From Nonomuraea candida (lineage in GTDB: Bacteria > Actinomycetota > Actinomycetes > Streptosporangiales > Streptosporangiaceae), in assembly GCF_000725485.1 (NCBI RefSeq), contig NZ_JOAG01000004.1, positions 62,001-126,000 of the forward strand: DNA of 64,000 bases, in the 5' to 3' direction. The translations under genes and the position numbers were made by a program. Under the pieces are notes generated by a model. The model was not told the DNA's origin and ran no database searches. It saw only the letters and a list, made by a program, of their open reading frames with translations. This document shows, piece by piece, positions 1-8,311 of the stretch (position 1 is the stretch's first letter; each line of letters opens with the position of its first letter).

Positions 1-305
1 CCGGCGCGATCGACCCGGACACCGAGGACGAGGCGCAGGCCCAGGCCGAGCAGCACGCCAAGGAGGGCGCCGAGCTGGCGGCCGCCGCCGGGCTCTCCGA
101 CGTGACCTACCGGGCGGTGGCCGACAACGAGTCGATCTGGAAGACGATCGTGGACGTGGCCGACGAGATCGACGCCTCGCTGATCGTCACGGGCTCGCGC
201 GGCCTGGCCGGCGTCCGGTCGGTGCTGCTGGGCAGCGTCTCCAACCACGTGCTGCACCACGCCCACCGCCCGACCCTGATCGTCCCGCCGGCCAAGAAGG
301 CGTAG
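1..305 (+). CDS. Universal stress protein (UspA family), C-terminal part
   Basis: The reading frame is open from the first base of the window, so the gene begins upstream and only about 100 C-terminal codons are seen. The end carries the UspA ATP-binding signature: a GSRG stretch, then LLGSVSNHV, then the closing strand PTLIV. This matches the family pattern G-2X-G-9X-G-S. The family has small cytoplasmic alpha/beta proteins that bind ATP or other nucleotides and are induced by stress; in actinobacteria they often belong to dormancy or redox regulons. The next gene, soxR, is on the opposite strand and convergent. Confidence 0.9.
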   Translation, partial: GAIDPDTEDEAQAQAEQHAKEGAELAAAAGLSDVTYRAVADNESIWKTIVDVADEIDASLIVTGSRGLAGVRSVLLGSVSNHVLHHAHRPTLIVPPAKKA

Positions 306-387
306 GGCCGTCCAGGCCGCCCCCCGCCTCCGCGCGCGCCCCCGCCTCCGCGAGCGCCCGCCGACCACACCAGCGCCCGCTCGCCGG

Positions 388-900
388 CTACGCGGGCGCG
401 GGGGAGCAGCACGGCTGGGGCTGGGCTTGGGAGTGGGGCGGGCAGAGCCGGGTGTCGATGCGCCGCGCGCCCGGCCCCTCCTCGCCCAGCCGGTCGTACG
501 GGTTGGCCACCGGGCACCGGTCCAGCGACAGGCAGCCGCACCCGATGCAGTCGGTCAGATCGTCGCGCAACCGCTGGAGCTGCTCGATCCGGTCGTCCAG
601 CTCGCCGCGCCAGGCCGCAGACAGCCGCGCCCAGTCGGCGCGGTTCGGCGTGCGCTCGTCCGGCAGCTCGTCCAGGGCGTCCTTGATGACCTTCAGCGGG
701 ATGCCGATGCGCTGCGCGAGCCTGATGAAGGCGACCCTGCGCAGGCTGTCACGGGGATAGCGGCGCTGGTTGCCGGCCGTGCGCCGGCTGGTGATGAGGC
801 CCTTGGCCTCGTAGAAGTGCAGGGCGGAGACGGCGACGCCGCTGCGCTCGGCGAGCTGACCCACCGTCAGCTCCTTGCTGTTCCACGCGACCTTGGTCAT
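388..900 (-). CDS. soxR: Redox-sensitive MerR-family regulator SoxR
   Basis: The protein has 170 aa. Residues 11-80 form a MerR winged helix-turn-helix ([20 protein letters not shown]), followed by a dimerisation helix. The [2Fe-2S] cluster motif C-X2-C-X-C-X5-C is complete, with Cys118, Cys121, Cys123 and Cys129. SoxR binds promoter DNA and responds to redox-active compounds, in actinomycetes often the organism's own pigments or quinones. The tail after residue 140 is longer than in enterobacterial SoxR, proline/glutamine-rich, and holds three extra cysteines. No obvious target gene lies beside it, so the regulon is probably elsewhere. Confidence 0.93.
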   Translation of the reverse strand: MTKVAWNSKELTVGQLAERSGVAVSALHFYEAKGLITSRRTAGNQRRYPRDSLRRVAFIRLAQRIGIPLKVIKDALDELPDERTPNRADWARLSAAWRGELDDRIEQLQRLRDDLTDCIGCGCLSLDRCPVANPYDRLGEEGPGARRIDTRLCPPHSQAQPQPCCSPAPA

Positions 901-945
901 ACCTAGAGATTACTTGAGGGCCGGTCCGGAGCGTGTCCCCGGCAT

Positions 946-1377
946 TCAGGTGAGGGTCCGCTCGAAGAAGGTCTCCAGCACGACCACCGTCTGCGTCCCG
1001 GTCACGCCGTCCACCTGGAAGAGGCGGCGCAGCACGTCCTGGAGCTCGGTCGTGCCGGACGTGCGCACCTTCAGCAGCACCGACGCGGGCCCCGCGATGA
1101 CGTGGGCCTCCTCCACCTCCGGGATCGCCGCCAGCGCCCGCCCGCTGTCGCCCATCCACGTCCCCCCGTCGACCAGCACGTACGCCGTCACCGCCCGCCC
1201 GAGCGCCGCCTGGTCCACCTCGATCGTGGTGCGCCGGATCACGCCGCGCTCGCGCAGCTTGCGCACCCGCTCGTGCGCCGCCCCGCCCGACAGCCCCACC
1301 TCCGCCCCGAGCGTCGCGTACGACCGGGTCGCGTCCTCCTGCAGCAGGCCGATCAGCTTCCTGTCGATTTCATCCAC
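946..1377 (-). CDS. Lrp/AsnC-family transcriptional regulator
   Basis: The protein has 143 aa. An N-terminal winged helix (about residues 2-52, MDEIDRKLIGLLQEDATRS) is followed by a RAM ligand-binding domain (about 65-138) ending in a typical VVLETFFERTL strand. Feast/famine regulators of this family form octamers and sense amino acids. Only 56 bp separate its start from that of the divergent SMP-30-like gene, so control of that gene or autoregulation is likely. A short symmetric TATC-TTGC-GATA at about 1389-1400 could be part of an operator. The effector cannot be read from the sequence. Confidence 0.88.
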   Translation of the reverse strand: MDEIDRKLIGLLQEDATRSYATLGAEVGLSGGAAHERVRKLRERGVIRRTTIEVDQAALGRAVTAYVLVDGGTWMGDSGRALAAIPEVEEAHVIAGPASVLLKVRTSGTTELQDVLRRLFQVDGVTGTQTVVVLETFFERTLT

Positions 1378-1433
1378 AACCGAATAGTATCTTGCGATAT
1401 CAGGCAGCGACCGAACATCGTATGGTGGTCGCC

Positions 1434-2348
1434 ATGACGAACACGATTCCCACCGAGTTCGAGGTGCTCGACGAGCGGGCCGCCGGGATCGGCGGAGACG
1501 ACCGGGTCGAGATCCTGTACACCGGCACCCGCTGGGCGGAGGGCCCGGTCTACTTCCCGGCCGGCCGCTTCCTGGTCTGGAGCGACATCCCCAACGAGCG
1601 CATGTTGCGCTGGGACGAGATGACCGGCGCGGTGGGCCCGTTCCGGCAGCCGTCCGGCTACACCAACGGCAACACCCTCGACCGCGAGGGCCGGCTGATC
1701 TCCTGCGAGCAGGGCGCGCGCCGCGTCACCCGCACCGAGCACGACGGCTCGATCACGGTGATCGCCGACCGGTGGCAGGGCAAGCGGTTCAACAGCCCGA
1801 ACGACGTGGTGGTGCGCTCCGACGGCTCGATCTGGTTCACCGACCCGCCGTACGGGATCCTCAGCAACTACGAGGGCGTGGCCGCCGAGCCGGAGATCGA
1901 CGGCTGCCACGTCTACCGGGCCGACCCGGTGACGGGCGAGGTGCGGATCGTGGCCGACGACTTCGCCCGGCCCAACGGCCTGGCCTTCTCGCTCGACGAG
2001 CGGCGGCTCTACGTCGCCGACACCAAGGCCAGGCACGTGCGGGTGTTCGAGGTGCGCGACGACGGCACGCTGGGCGGCGGGGAGGTCTTCGCCGCGGGCG
2101 GCCCGGACGACGGCTTCGACGGCCTGCGGCTCGACGACACCGGCCGCGTCTGGGCGGCGGCCGGCAAGGCGGTGCTCTGCCACGACCCCGACGGCACGCT
2201 CATCGGCCGGCTCAGGCTGCCCGAGTCCACCGCCAACCTGGTGTTCGGCGGGCTCAAGCGCAACCGCATGTTCATCACCGCCTCCTCCTCGCTCTACTCC
2301 CTGATGACCAACGTCACAGGCGCGCGCCCGGTGTGGGCCGGGCGCTGA
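1434..2348 (+). CDS. SMP-30/gluconolactonase family sugar lactone hydrolase
   Basis: The 304-aa protein is a six-bladed beta-propeller of the SMP-30/gluconolaconase/LRE family, which uses a divalent metal to hydrolyse sugar lactones. Family signatures are clear: WAEGPVYFP near the start (metal-binding Glu), SPNDVVVRSDGSIWFTDP, and PNGLAFSLDERRLYVADT, which supply the conserved Asn and Asp ligands. ATG at 1434 is chosen because homology starts just after it; ATG 1422 is also in frame. It has no signal peptide and is probably cytosolic. It diverges from an Lrp-type regulator. The true substrate is unknown; gluconolactone is only the family prototype. Confidence 0.85.
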   Translation: MTNTIPTEFEVLDERAAGIGGDDRVEILYTGTRWAEGPVYFPAGRFLVWSDIPNERMLRWDEMTGAVGPFRQPSGYTNGNTLDREGRLISCEQGARRVTRTEHDGSITVIADRWQGKRFNSPNDVVVRSDGSIWFTDPPYGILSNYEGVAAEPEIDGCHVYRADPVTGEVRIVADDFARPNGLAFSLDERRLYVADTKARHVRVFEVRDDGTLGGGEVFAAGGPDDGFDGLRLDDTGRVWAAAGKAVLCHDPDGTLIGRLRLPESTANLVFGGLKRNRMFITASSSLYSLMTNVTGARPVWAGR

Positions 2349-2422
2349 CGCCTCCCTCCGCGCCCCCGCGGCGGTGGGTCCGAAGGACGGGCGGCTCACC
2401 CCCGTCCGGGCGACCGCGCGGC

Positions 2423-3151
2423 TCACTCCCACCGGAAGAACCGCACGGCCAGCCCGCCGAGCACGGCCAGCCCCGCGGCCATCACCACCAGGTGCATGAC
2501 CTGCGGTGGCTGACCCGCCCAGGTGTCCTTGAGCGCCTGGGCGAACGGCCCGGCCACCGAGAAGTCGCTGACCATCCGCACCGGCTCCGGCATGATGTCG
2601 CGCGGCACCCACACCCCGCCCAGGAACATCAGCGGGAACATCACCGCAGACCCGATCCCGGGCGCGGCCTTGGCGCTGGGCGCCAGGGCGGCGATCACCA
2701 GCCCGAGCGCCATCAGCGCGGCGGTGCCGAGCAGGAAGACGAGCAGGAAGCCGGCCCACTGCCGCGGCGGCGCGGCGTCGAACATCAGCCGGCCGGCCAG
2801 GATCAGCAGCGCGGTCGACACGGCCCCGACGGCCACGTTGATCAGGAGCTGCACGCCCAGCACCCGCACCGGGCTGACCGGCGTGGTGGACATCCGCCGC
2901 AGCACCCCCTGCTGGCGGTACGTGGCCAGCGCCCCCGGCAGCACGGTGCACGACAGGGTCAGCAGCGCGAGCAGCACCATGACGCTCGGCATCTGCGTGT
3001 CGATCATCCGCACGCCGTTCTCGTCCGCCTTTGTCATGCCGGGGATGCTGACCCCCAGCACGACCAGGAGCCCGAGGGGCAGCACGACGGTGAACAGCAG
3101 GGACGGCCATTCCCGCAGGTGCAGCTTGGTCTCCACGATGAGCAGCTTCAC
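2423..3151 (-). CDS. ABC-2 type transporter permease
   Basis: The 242-aa integral membrane protein has about six hydrophobic segments: one near residues 18-38, four between 55 and 185, and one near the C-terminus. It has the ABC-2 layout, including a conserved loop around MSTTPVSPVRVLGVQLL. It is the second gene of a two-gene operon: its start overlaps the stop of the upstream ATPase gene by 4 bp, indicating translational coupling. Together they form a probable exporter of a drug, lipid or peptide. A divergent histidine kinase/response regulator pair, as in several antibiotic-responsive exporters, suggests two-component control (inference). Confidence 0.88.
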   Translation of the reverse strand: MKLLIVETKLHLREWPSLLFTVVLPLGLLVVLGVSIPGMTKADENGVRMIDTQMPSVMVLLALLTLSCTVLPGALATYRQQGVLRRMSTTPVSPVRVLGVQLLINVAVGAVSTALLILAGRLMFDAAPPRQWAGFLLVFLLGTAALMALGLVIAALAPSAKAAPGIGSAVMFPLMFLGGVWVPRDIMPEPVRMVSDFSVAGPFAQALKDTWAGQPPQVMHLVVMAAGLAVLGGLAVRFFRWE

Positions 3152-4053
3152 GACAGCTTCCTTCCGGTCAGCGCGACGAACGCGTCGTCGAGGGTGGCCT
3201 GCTCGATGCGCAGGTCGGCGGGCACGACCTGGTGGTCGGCCAGGGCCAGCGTGACGGCGGGGGCGAGGTTGCCCGAGCCGGTGACCTCGATGTGGTCACC
3301 GCTCCTGGTGACCGTCCGCACCTCGGGCAGGGCCAGCAGCACGGAGTCGGCGACGGGCGCGGTGGGCCGGAACCGTACGCGCTGCTCCCCGCCCGCCTGG
3401 GCGATGAACCCGGCGGGCGTGTCGGTCGCGACGACCTTGCCCGCGTCGATGAGCGCGAGGCGGTCGCAGAGGCGCTCGGCCTCCTCCATGAAGTGGGTGA
3501 CGAGCACGATCGTCACCCCCGACTCGCGCACCTTCTCGACCAGCTCCCACGTGTCCCTGCGGGCCTGCGGGTCGAGGCCGGTGGTCAATTCGTCCAGCAC
3601 CGCCACGCGCGGCCGGCCGACCAGCGCCAGCGCCACGGACAACCGCTGCCGCTGCCCGCCGGACAGCTGCTTGAACGCGGCGTCACGCTTGCCGGCCAGG
3701 CCGACGCGCTCCAGCAGCTCCGCCCAGTCCGCCGGGTCGGGGTAGAAGGAGGCGTACAGGTCCATGGCCTCCCACACCCTGATCTGCTCCGGCAGCGCGG
3801 CGCTCTGCAACTGCATGCCCAGCACCCGGCGCAGCTCGTCCCGGTCACGCAGCGGGTCCAGCCCGGCCACCCGTACGGTGCCGCCGTCCCTCCGGCGCAA
3901 CCCCGCCACGCACTCCACGGTGGTGGTCTTGCCGGCGCCGTTCGGCCCGAGGATGCCGAAGATCTCGCCCTCCGCCACCTCGAACGAGACATCCTCGACC
4001 GCCAGGTGGTTCGGGTACTGCTTGCGCAGGTTCCTGACTTCGATGATTTTCAT
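3148..4053 (-). CDS. ABC transporter ATP-binding protein
   Basis: The 301-aa ATPase has Walker A GPNGAGKTT (about residue 37), signature LSGGQRQRLS (about 138), Walker B AVLDELTTGLDP (about 158) and a switch His in VTHFMEE. A C-terminal DrrA-type extension runs from about residue 215. It energises the ABC-2 permease that follows with a 4-bp overlap. The DrrA/CcmA subfamily usually exports hydrophobic compounds. In the Walker B block the motif reads LDELTTGLD rather than the more common LDEPTTGLD, a tolerated variation. Divergently transcribed from the histidine kinase gene, with about 110 bp between starts. Confidence 0.93.
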   Translation of the reverse strand: MKIIEVRNLRKQYPNHLAVEDVSFEVAEGEIFGILGPNGAGKTTTVECVAGLRRRDGGTVRVAGLDPLRDRDELRRVLGMQLQSAALPEQIRVWEAMDLYASFYPDPADWAELLERVGLAGKRDAAFKQLSGGQRQRLSVALALVGRPRVAVLDELTTGLDPQARRDTWELVEKVRESGVTIVLVTHFMEEAERLCDRLALIDAGKVVATDTPAGFIAQAGGEQRVRFRPTAPVADSVLLALPEVRTVTRSGDHIEVTGSGNLAPAVTLALADHQVVPADLRIEQATLDDAFVALTGRKLS

Positions 4054-4162
4054 GTCTCAGACGCTAGGGACCCCGTGATCTGCGGAGAATCCGGCTGAAT
4101 GCCCGGCAAGGGTGTACCTAGGTGCAGTGACCGGCTCCGCCCCCATGCCGCAGACTGAGAGC

Positions 4163-5584
4163 ATGCTTCACAGGTTCGGTCAGGTCGCGACTCTGCTCGC
4201 GCTCATCCTCGTCCAGCTCCCCCTGATCGTCCTGGCCCTCCTCATGCTGGTGCTGACGTTCGCGCTGGGCGTGGTCGTGCTGCTCCCGCCGCAGGTGCGC
4301 ATGGTCAGGAGGTTCGCCGAGCTGCACCGGCGGCTGCTGCGCGAGTGGACGGAGGTCGACATCGAGCGGCCGTACCTGCCCGAGCCGCCGCCCCCGGTGC
4401 CGCAGGCCGACGGGATGTACCGCTCCGAGCGCACGCTCTACAAGACCCCCCGCGTGCCGGCCTGGAACAACCGGTGGAAGTGGATGGTCAGCGACCCGGC
4501 CACCTGGCGCGACGACGTCTGGCTGGCGCTCGACCCGGTGGTCAAGGTGCTGATGCTGCCGCTGTTCGCGGTGATCCCCGCGCGGGCCCTGCGCATGTAC
4601 GCGCAGTGGTGCGAGCTGCTGCTCGGCGCGACCGCCGCCAGCCGCCTGGCCGGCCAGGTGAGCCACCTGCGGCGCACCCGCCACCTCGCCGCCGACTCCC
4701 AGGCGGCCGAGATGCGCAGGATCGAGCGCGACCTGCACGACGGCACCCAGGCCAGGCTCGTCGCGATCGGCATGACGCTGGGCGCGGCCGAGCAGCTCAT
4801 CGACACCGACACCAGGGCGGCCAAGGCGCTGCTGGCCAAGGCCAGGGACGCCTCCTCCGAGACGCTCACGGAGCTGCGCCGGGTCATCCGCGGCATCCAC
4901 CCGCCGGTGCTGGCCGAACGCGGCCTCGCCGACGCCGTGCGCGCGCTGGCGATGGACAGCCCCTTGCAGGTCACCGTCACCGTCGACCTGCCGGACCGGC
5001 CCGAGTCTCCGGTGGAGGCCGCGGTCTACTTCGCGGTCAGCGAGCTGCTCGCCAACGCCGCCCGGCACGGCGACGCCCGCACGGCGGCCGTGGACATCAG
5101 CCACCACGGCACCGGCCTGCGCGTCACGGTCACCGACGACGGTCTCGGCGGCGCCGACCCGGCCAAGGGCAGCGGCCTGACCGGGATCGAGCGCCGGCTG
5201 GCCGCCTTCGACGGCGTGCTCGCGCTGAACAGCCCGCCGGGCGGGCCGACGACCGTGACCATGGACCTGCCCGGGGTGCTGCCCCGCAAGCAGGCGGACG
5301 CGATGCCCCACTGGAAGATCGTCGTGGTCGTGCTCCTGTGGGGCACGGCCTGGTGCCCCACCTTCCCGCAGGGCATCGTGGCCGCCATCTTCAAGATCTT
5401 CCAGATCGAGAAGCCGGGCTGGTTCCTCCCCCTGCACCTGCCCGGCCCCTGGCAGTGGCCCGCCATCATCGGCATGATCGTGCTCGGCGCCACCATGTAC
5501 GCCGTGGCCCACCGCATCCCCGTCAACCACGACCGCCGGATCCGCATGAGCGGCGGGGTCCCGACGAACCTCCGGTGCTCATGA
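4163..5584 (+). CDS. Sensor histidine kinase (NarL/DesK-type, HisKA_3)
   Basis: The protein is a 473-aa membrane histidine kinase. It begins with a strongly hydrophobic segment (residues 8-40) and has two more hydrophobic segments at the C-terminus, after the kinase domain. The HisKA_3 box IERDLHDGTQARL carries the phospho-acceptor His192; the ATPase domain has SELLANAARHG (N box) and VTDDGLGGA (G box). ATG 4163 is chosen because the hydrophobic start follows it; GTG 4112, GTG 4127 and ATG 4145 are in-frame alternatives. The stop overlaps the response-regulator start (ATGA), so the two are co-translated. It likely controls the divergent ABC exporter. Confidence 0.9.
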   Translation: MLHRFGQVATLLALILVQLPLIVLALLMLVLTFALGVVVLLPPQVRMVRRFAELHRRLLREWTEVDIERPYLPEPPPPVPQADGMYRSERTLYKTPRVPAWNNRWKWMVSDPATWRDDVWLALDPVVKVLMLPLFAVIPARALRMYAQWCELLLGATAASRLAGQVSHLRRTRHLAADSQAAEMRRIERDLHDGTQARLVAIGMTLGAAEQLIDTDTRAAKALLAKARDASSETLTELRRVIRGIHPPVLAERGLADAVRALAMDSPLQVTVTVDLPDRPESPVEAAVYFAVSELLANAARHGDARTAAVDISHHGTGLRVTVTDDGLGGADPAKGSGLTGIERRLAAFDGVLALNSPPGGPTTVTMDLPGVLPRKQADAMPHWKIVVVVLLWGTAWCPTFPQGIVAAIFKIFQIEKPGWFLPLHLPGPWQWPAIIGMIVLGATMYAVAHRIPVNHDRRIRMSGGVPTNLRCS

Positions 5585-6231
5585 ACCGCGTCCTCATCGC
5601 CGAAGACCTCTACCTGCTCAGAGACGGCCTGGTCCACCTGCTCCAGGCCCACGGCTTCACGGTCGTGGCGGCCGTGGAGAGCGGCCCCGAGCTGCTGAAG
5701 GGCCTGCTGGAGCTGCGCCCCGACGTCTCCATCGTGGACGTGCGGCTGCCGCCCACGCTGACCGACGAGGGCCTGCAGGCCGCCCTCGCGGCCCGCAAGC
5801 AGCTTCCCGGGCTGCCGGTCCTCGTGCTGTCCCAGCACGTCGAGCAGCTCTACGCCCGCGAGCTGCTGGCCGACGGCTCGGGCGGCATCGGCTACCTGCT
5901 CAAGGACCGGGTCTTCAACGCCGACCAGTTCATCGACGCCGTACGCCGGGTCGCCGCGGGCGGCACCGCCATGGACCCGGAGGTCATCGCCAAGCTGCTG
6001 GCCAGGAACTCCCGGCACGAGCCGCTGGCCGCGCTCACGCCGCGCGAGCGGGAGGTGCTGGAGGCCATGGCGGAGGGGCGCTCCAACGCGGCCATCTCCC
6101 AGCGGCTCTATCTGAGCGAGAGCGCGGTCGCCAAGCACACCGCCTCCATCTTCGCCAAGCTCGGCCTGGCCCCCTCCGACGACGACAACCGCCGCGTCCT
6201 GGCCGTCCTCGCCTACCTCAACAGCCGCTGA
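5581..6231 (+). CDS. LuxR/NarL-family response regulator
   Basis: The 216-aa protein has a receiver domain (residues 3-120; predicted phospho-acceptor Asp53 in SIVDVRLPP, acidic pocket AED at 7-9) and a C-terminal LuxR helix-turn-helix (about 150-212, LTPREREVLEAMAEGRSNAAIS). It is the cognate partner of the kinase gene that it overlaps by 4 bp. When phosphorylated it would bind promoter DNA, most plausibly that of the divergent ABC exporter (inference from gene order). No terminator stands out; a 22-bp tandem repeat starts 31 bp after the stop. Confidence 0.93.
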   Translation: MNRVLIAEDLYLLRDGLVHLLQAHGFTVVAAVESGPELLKGLLELRPDVSIVDVRLPPTLTDEGLQAALAARKQLPGLPVLVLSQHVEQLYARELLADGSGGIGYLLKDRVFNADQFIDAVRRVAAGGTAMDPEVIAKLLARNSRHEPLAALTPREREVLEAMAEGRSNAAISQRLYLSESAVAKHTASIFAKLGLAPSDDDNRRVLAVLAYLNSR

Positions 6232-6262
6232 CCGCCACCCGCCGGCTGCCGCCGCCCCGCCT

Positions 6263-6320
6263 GGTGGGAGCCGTCGGCCTGTCCGGTGGGAGCCGTCGGC
6301 CTGTCCGGTGGGAGCCGTCG
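6263..6320. repeat. 22-bp intergenic tandem repeat
   Basis: The unit GGTGGGAGCCGTCGGCCTGT plus CC occurs at 6263-6284 and 6285-6306, with a partial third copy at 6307-6320 and a degenerate GGTGGGAGGC at about 6330. It lies between the response-regulator stop and the sliding-clamp gene. Its period equals that of the array near 34.6 kb, but the sequence is different. Confidence 0.85.
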
Positions 6321-6498
6321 CCCCCGCCCGGTGGGAGGCGCTGGCCTACCCGTCAGTAGCCCGGATCTGGTTCGCCTCGCTGGTCACACCGGTCGCCCCT
6401 GTCCCGGCAGCCGCTGAGCCCTGCGCGGAACCGCCCAGAGTTGTCGGTCGCAGCGGCTATTTTCATAGAGGCACGGCGCGACGAAGAGGTGGTATCAG

Positions 6499-7596
6499 GT
6501 GAAAATCCGGGTTAACCGCGACGTTCTGGCAGACGCGGTGGCATGGGCTGCCCGAATTCTGCCCAGCCGCCCCGTGGTGCCCGTTCTTTCCGGGCTGCTA
6601 CTGGAGGCGGGTGAAGAGCTCACCCTGTCCGCGTTCGACTACGACGTCTCCGCGCGGGCCGCGATCGACGCCGACGTGGCCGAGGAGGGCCGGGTGCTGA
6701 TCCCCGGCCGCCTGCTGGCCGAGATCAGCCGGAGCCTGCCCGCCGACGACGTCGAGATCGTCACCGAGGGGCAGGAGGCGGTGCTGACCTGCGGAAGCGC
6801 CGAGTTCGGGCTGATCACCATGCCGGTCGAGGACTTCCCGACCCTGCCCACCATGCCGCCGAGCATCGGCGCCATCGGCGGCGGCGTGTTCGCCTCCGCC
6901 GTCTCCCAGGTGGCGCCGGCCGCCAGCCGCGACGACACGCTGCCCATGCTCACCGGCATCAGGGTCGACATCGAGGGCGACTCGGTGGCCATGGCGGCGA
7001 CCGACCGCTACCGCATCGCCGCCCGCGACTTCACCTGGCGCCCGGCCGGCCCCGACGTCGCCGTCTCCGCCATGGTGCCCGCGAAGGTGCTGGTCGAGGT
7101 GGCCAAGTCGCTGCGTGGCGGCGAGGTCTCGGTCGCGATGGGCGACGGGGTGGCCGGCTTCGAGAGCGTGGGGCGCAGCACGACCGTGCGCCTGCTCGAC
7201 GAGCAGTTCATCGACTACCGCGCCCGGCTGACCTCCGACTGGTCGATCAGGGCCGACGTGGCGGTGGCGCCGTTCGTCAACGCCATCAAGCGCGTGGCCC
7301 TGGTGGCCGAGCGCAACACCGCGATCCGGCTGTCGTTCAGCCAGGGGCAGGTGCTGATCCAGGCGGGCGGAAGCGACATCGGCCGCGGCGCCGAGGTGGT
7401 CCCGTGCGAGCTGCGCGGCGACGACATCCAGATCGCCTTCCAGTCGCAGTTCCTGCTCGACGGCCTGACGGGCATCGAGAGCGAGCTGGCCCGCATCAAC
7501 ATGGAGTCGCCCACCAGGCCCGCCCTGATCCAGGACATCCCCGGCGACGCCCAGCCGGCCTTCCGCTACCTGGTCATGTCCCTGCGCCAGAGCTAG
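6499..7596 (+). CDS. dnaN: DNA polymerase III beta subunit (sliding clamp), isolated copy
   Basis: The 365-aa protein spans the normal three-domain beta clamp. It begins MKIRVNRDVLADAVAWAARIL and has the family segments PVLSGLLLEA, GRLLAEISRSLP, PMLTGIRVDIEGDSVAMAATDRYRIA and the closing YLVMSLR. The dimeric ring encircles DNA and tethers polymerases and repair enzymes. Unusually, it is not beside dnaA, recF or gyrB, the normal setting of dnaN in actinobacteria; its neighbours are a two-component system and a MarR regulator. It is therefore probably a second clamp gene, although a displaced sole copy cannot be excluded. A good ribosome site, GAGGTGG, precedes the GTG start. Confidence 0.88.
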   Translation: MKIRVNRDVLADAVAWAARILPSRPVVPVLSGLLLEAGEELTLSAFDYDVSARAAIDADVAEEGRVLIPGRLLAEISRSLPADDVEIVTEGQEAVLTCGSAEFGLITMPVEDFPTLPTMPPSIGAIGGGVFASAVSQVAPAASRDDTLPMLTGIRVDIEGDSVAMAATDRYRIAARDFTWRPAGPDVAVSAMVPAKVLVEVAKSLRGGEVSVAMGDGVAGFESVGRSTTVRLLDEQFIDYRARLTSDWSIRADVAVAPFVNAIKRVALVAERNTAIRLSFSQGQVLIQAGGSDIGRGAEVVPCELRGDDIQIAFQSQFLLDGLTGIESELARINMESPTRPALIQDIPGDAQPAFRYLVMSLRQS

Positions 7597-7715
7597 CCGC
7601 CCCGCCCCGCCCCGCCGTGGCGGCCGCGAGGGCCGCGTGCGGGTTCGGCCGCAGGGCCATGAGGCCTGCCGCCATGGCCGGGCCCGCGGTCATCCGTCAG
7701 GACCGGGCCCGGTGT

Positions 7716-8189
7716 TCAGGCGGGCGCGCCGGGTTTCCGCGCGCTCGTCTGGCGCTCGGCGACCAGCCGGAACACCCGCTTGAACTCCGCGTACGCCTCC
7801 TCGCCGACCGCCTTGGCGTGCTCCGCCTCCATCTCGGCGAGGATGGCGTCCGACCTGACCATGTGGTCACGCCCCTTCTCGGTGGGCACGATCAGCTTGG
7901 CCCGCCGGTCCGCCGGGTCGGGCTGCCGCTCCACGTAGCCGAGCGCCACCAGCTCGTCCACCAGCGTGCCGATGACCTGCTTGTGCTGGCCCGACTGCGC
8001 GGCGAGGTCCGTGGCCCTGCTGCCCTCGGCGTCCAGGTAGGCCAGCACCGCGCCGTGCCGGGGCCGCAGGTCGGGGTGCCCCTGCTCGCCCAGCCGGGTG
8101 AACAGCTCCTTCTGCAGGCTGAAGAGCGTCCGGCTGGACAGGACGCCCAGATCCGGATCCTCCTGCTTGCGTTCGCTCCTGCGCACCAC
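7716..8189 (-). CDS. MarR-family transcriptional regulator
   Basis: The 157-aa protein has a MarR winged helix: LFSLQKELFTRLGEQGHPDL helix, then ATDLAAQSGQHKQVIGTLVDELVALGYVERQPDPADRRAKLI, where the wing carries the family DRR motif. It starts with GTG at 8189 (or the adjacent GTG 8186) behind GAGGAG. Such repressors sense phenolic or other small molecules. It is divergent from the NmrA-like oxidoreductase; two near-identical palindromes in the gap (8201-8227) are its likely binding sites, so it probably represses both itself and that gene. Confidence 0.92.
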   Translation of the reverse strand: MVRRSERKQEDPDLGVLSSRTLFSLQKELFTRLGEQGHPDLRPRHGAVLAYLDAEGSRATDLAAQSGQHKQVIGTLVDELVALGYVERQPDPADRRAKLIVPTEKGRDHMVRSDAILAEMEAEHAKAVGEEAYAEFKRVFRLVAERQTSARKPGAPA

Positions 8190-8200
8190 ACTCTCCTCAG

Positions 8201-8227
8201 TTAGTCACTAATCTTGATAGTCACTAG
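8201..8227. promoter_or_regulatory. Twin MarR-type operators
   Basis: Two palindromes, TTAGT-C-ACTAA at 8201-8211 and TAGT-C-ACTA at 8218-8226, lie 16 bp apart centre to centre between the MarR gene and its divergent partner. TTAGTnACTAA-like sites are typical of MarR repressors. A possible -10 element TACTAT for the rightward gene follows at 8232-8237, so a bound repressor would cover the promoter. Confidence 0.7.
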
Positions 8228-8311
8228 TTCTTACTATATGGTCGAAGCAGCACAGACCGGAACCCTCCGGCCTGACCGGCGATCACGTTTCTCGCTGAGG
8301 AGGAACCTCTC

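Noticed and set aside
1353..3110. A 585-codon minus-strand frame over the lactonase and permease genes
   Set aside because: It runs antisense or out of frame through two well-supported genes; translation is low complexity.
6499..7596. Replication origin near the clamp gene
   Set aside because: No dnaA, recF or gyrB, and no cluster of DnaA boxes was seen around it.
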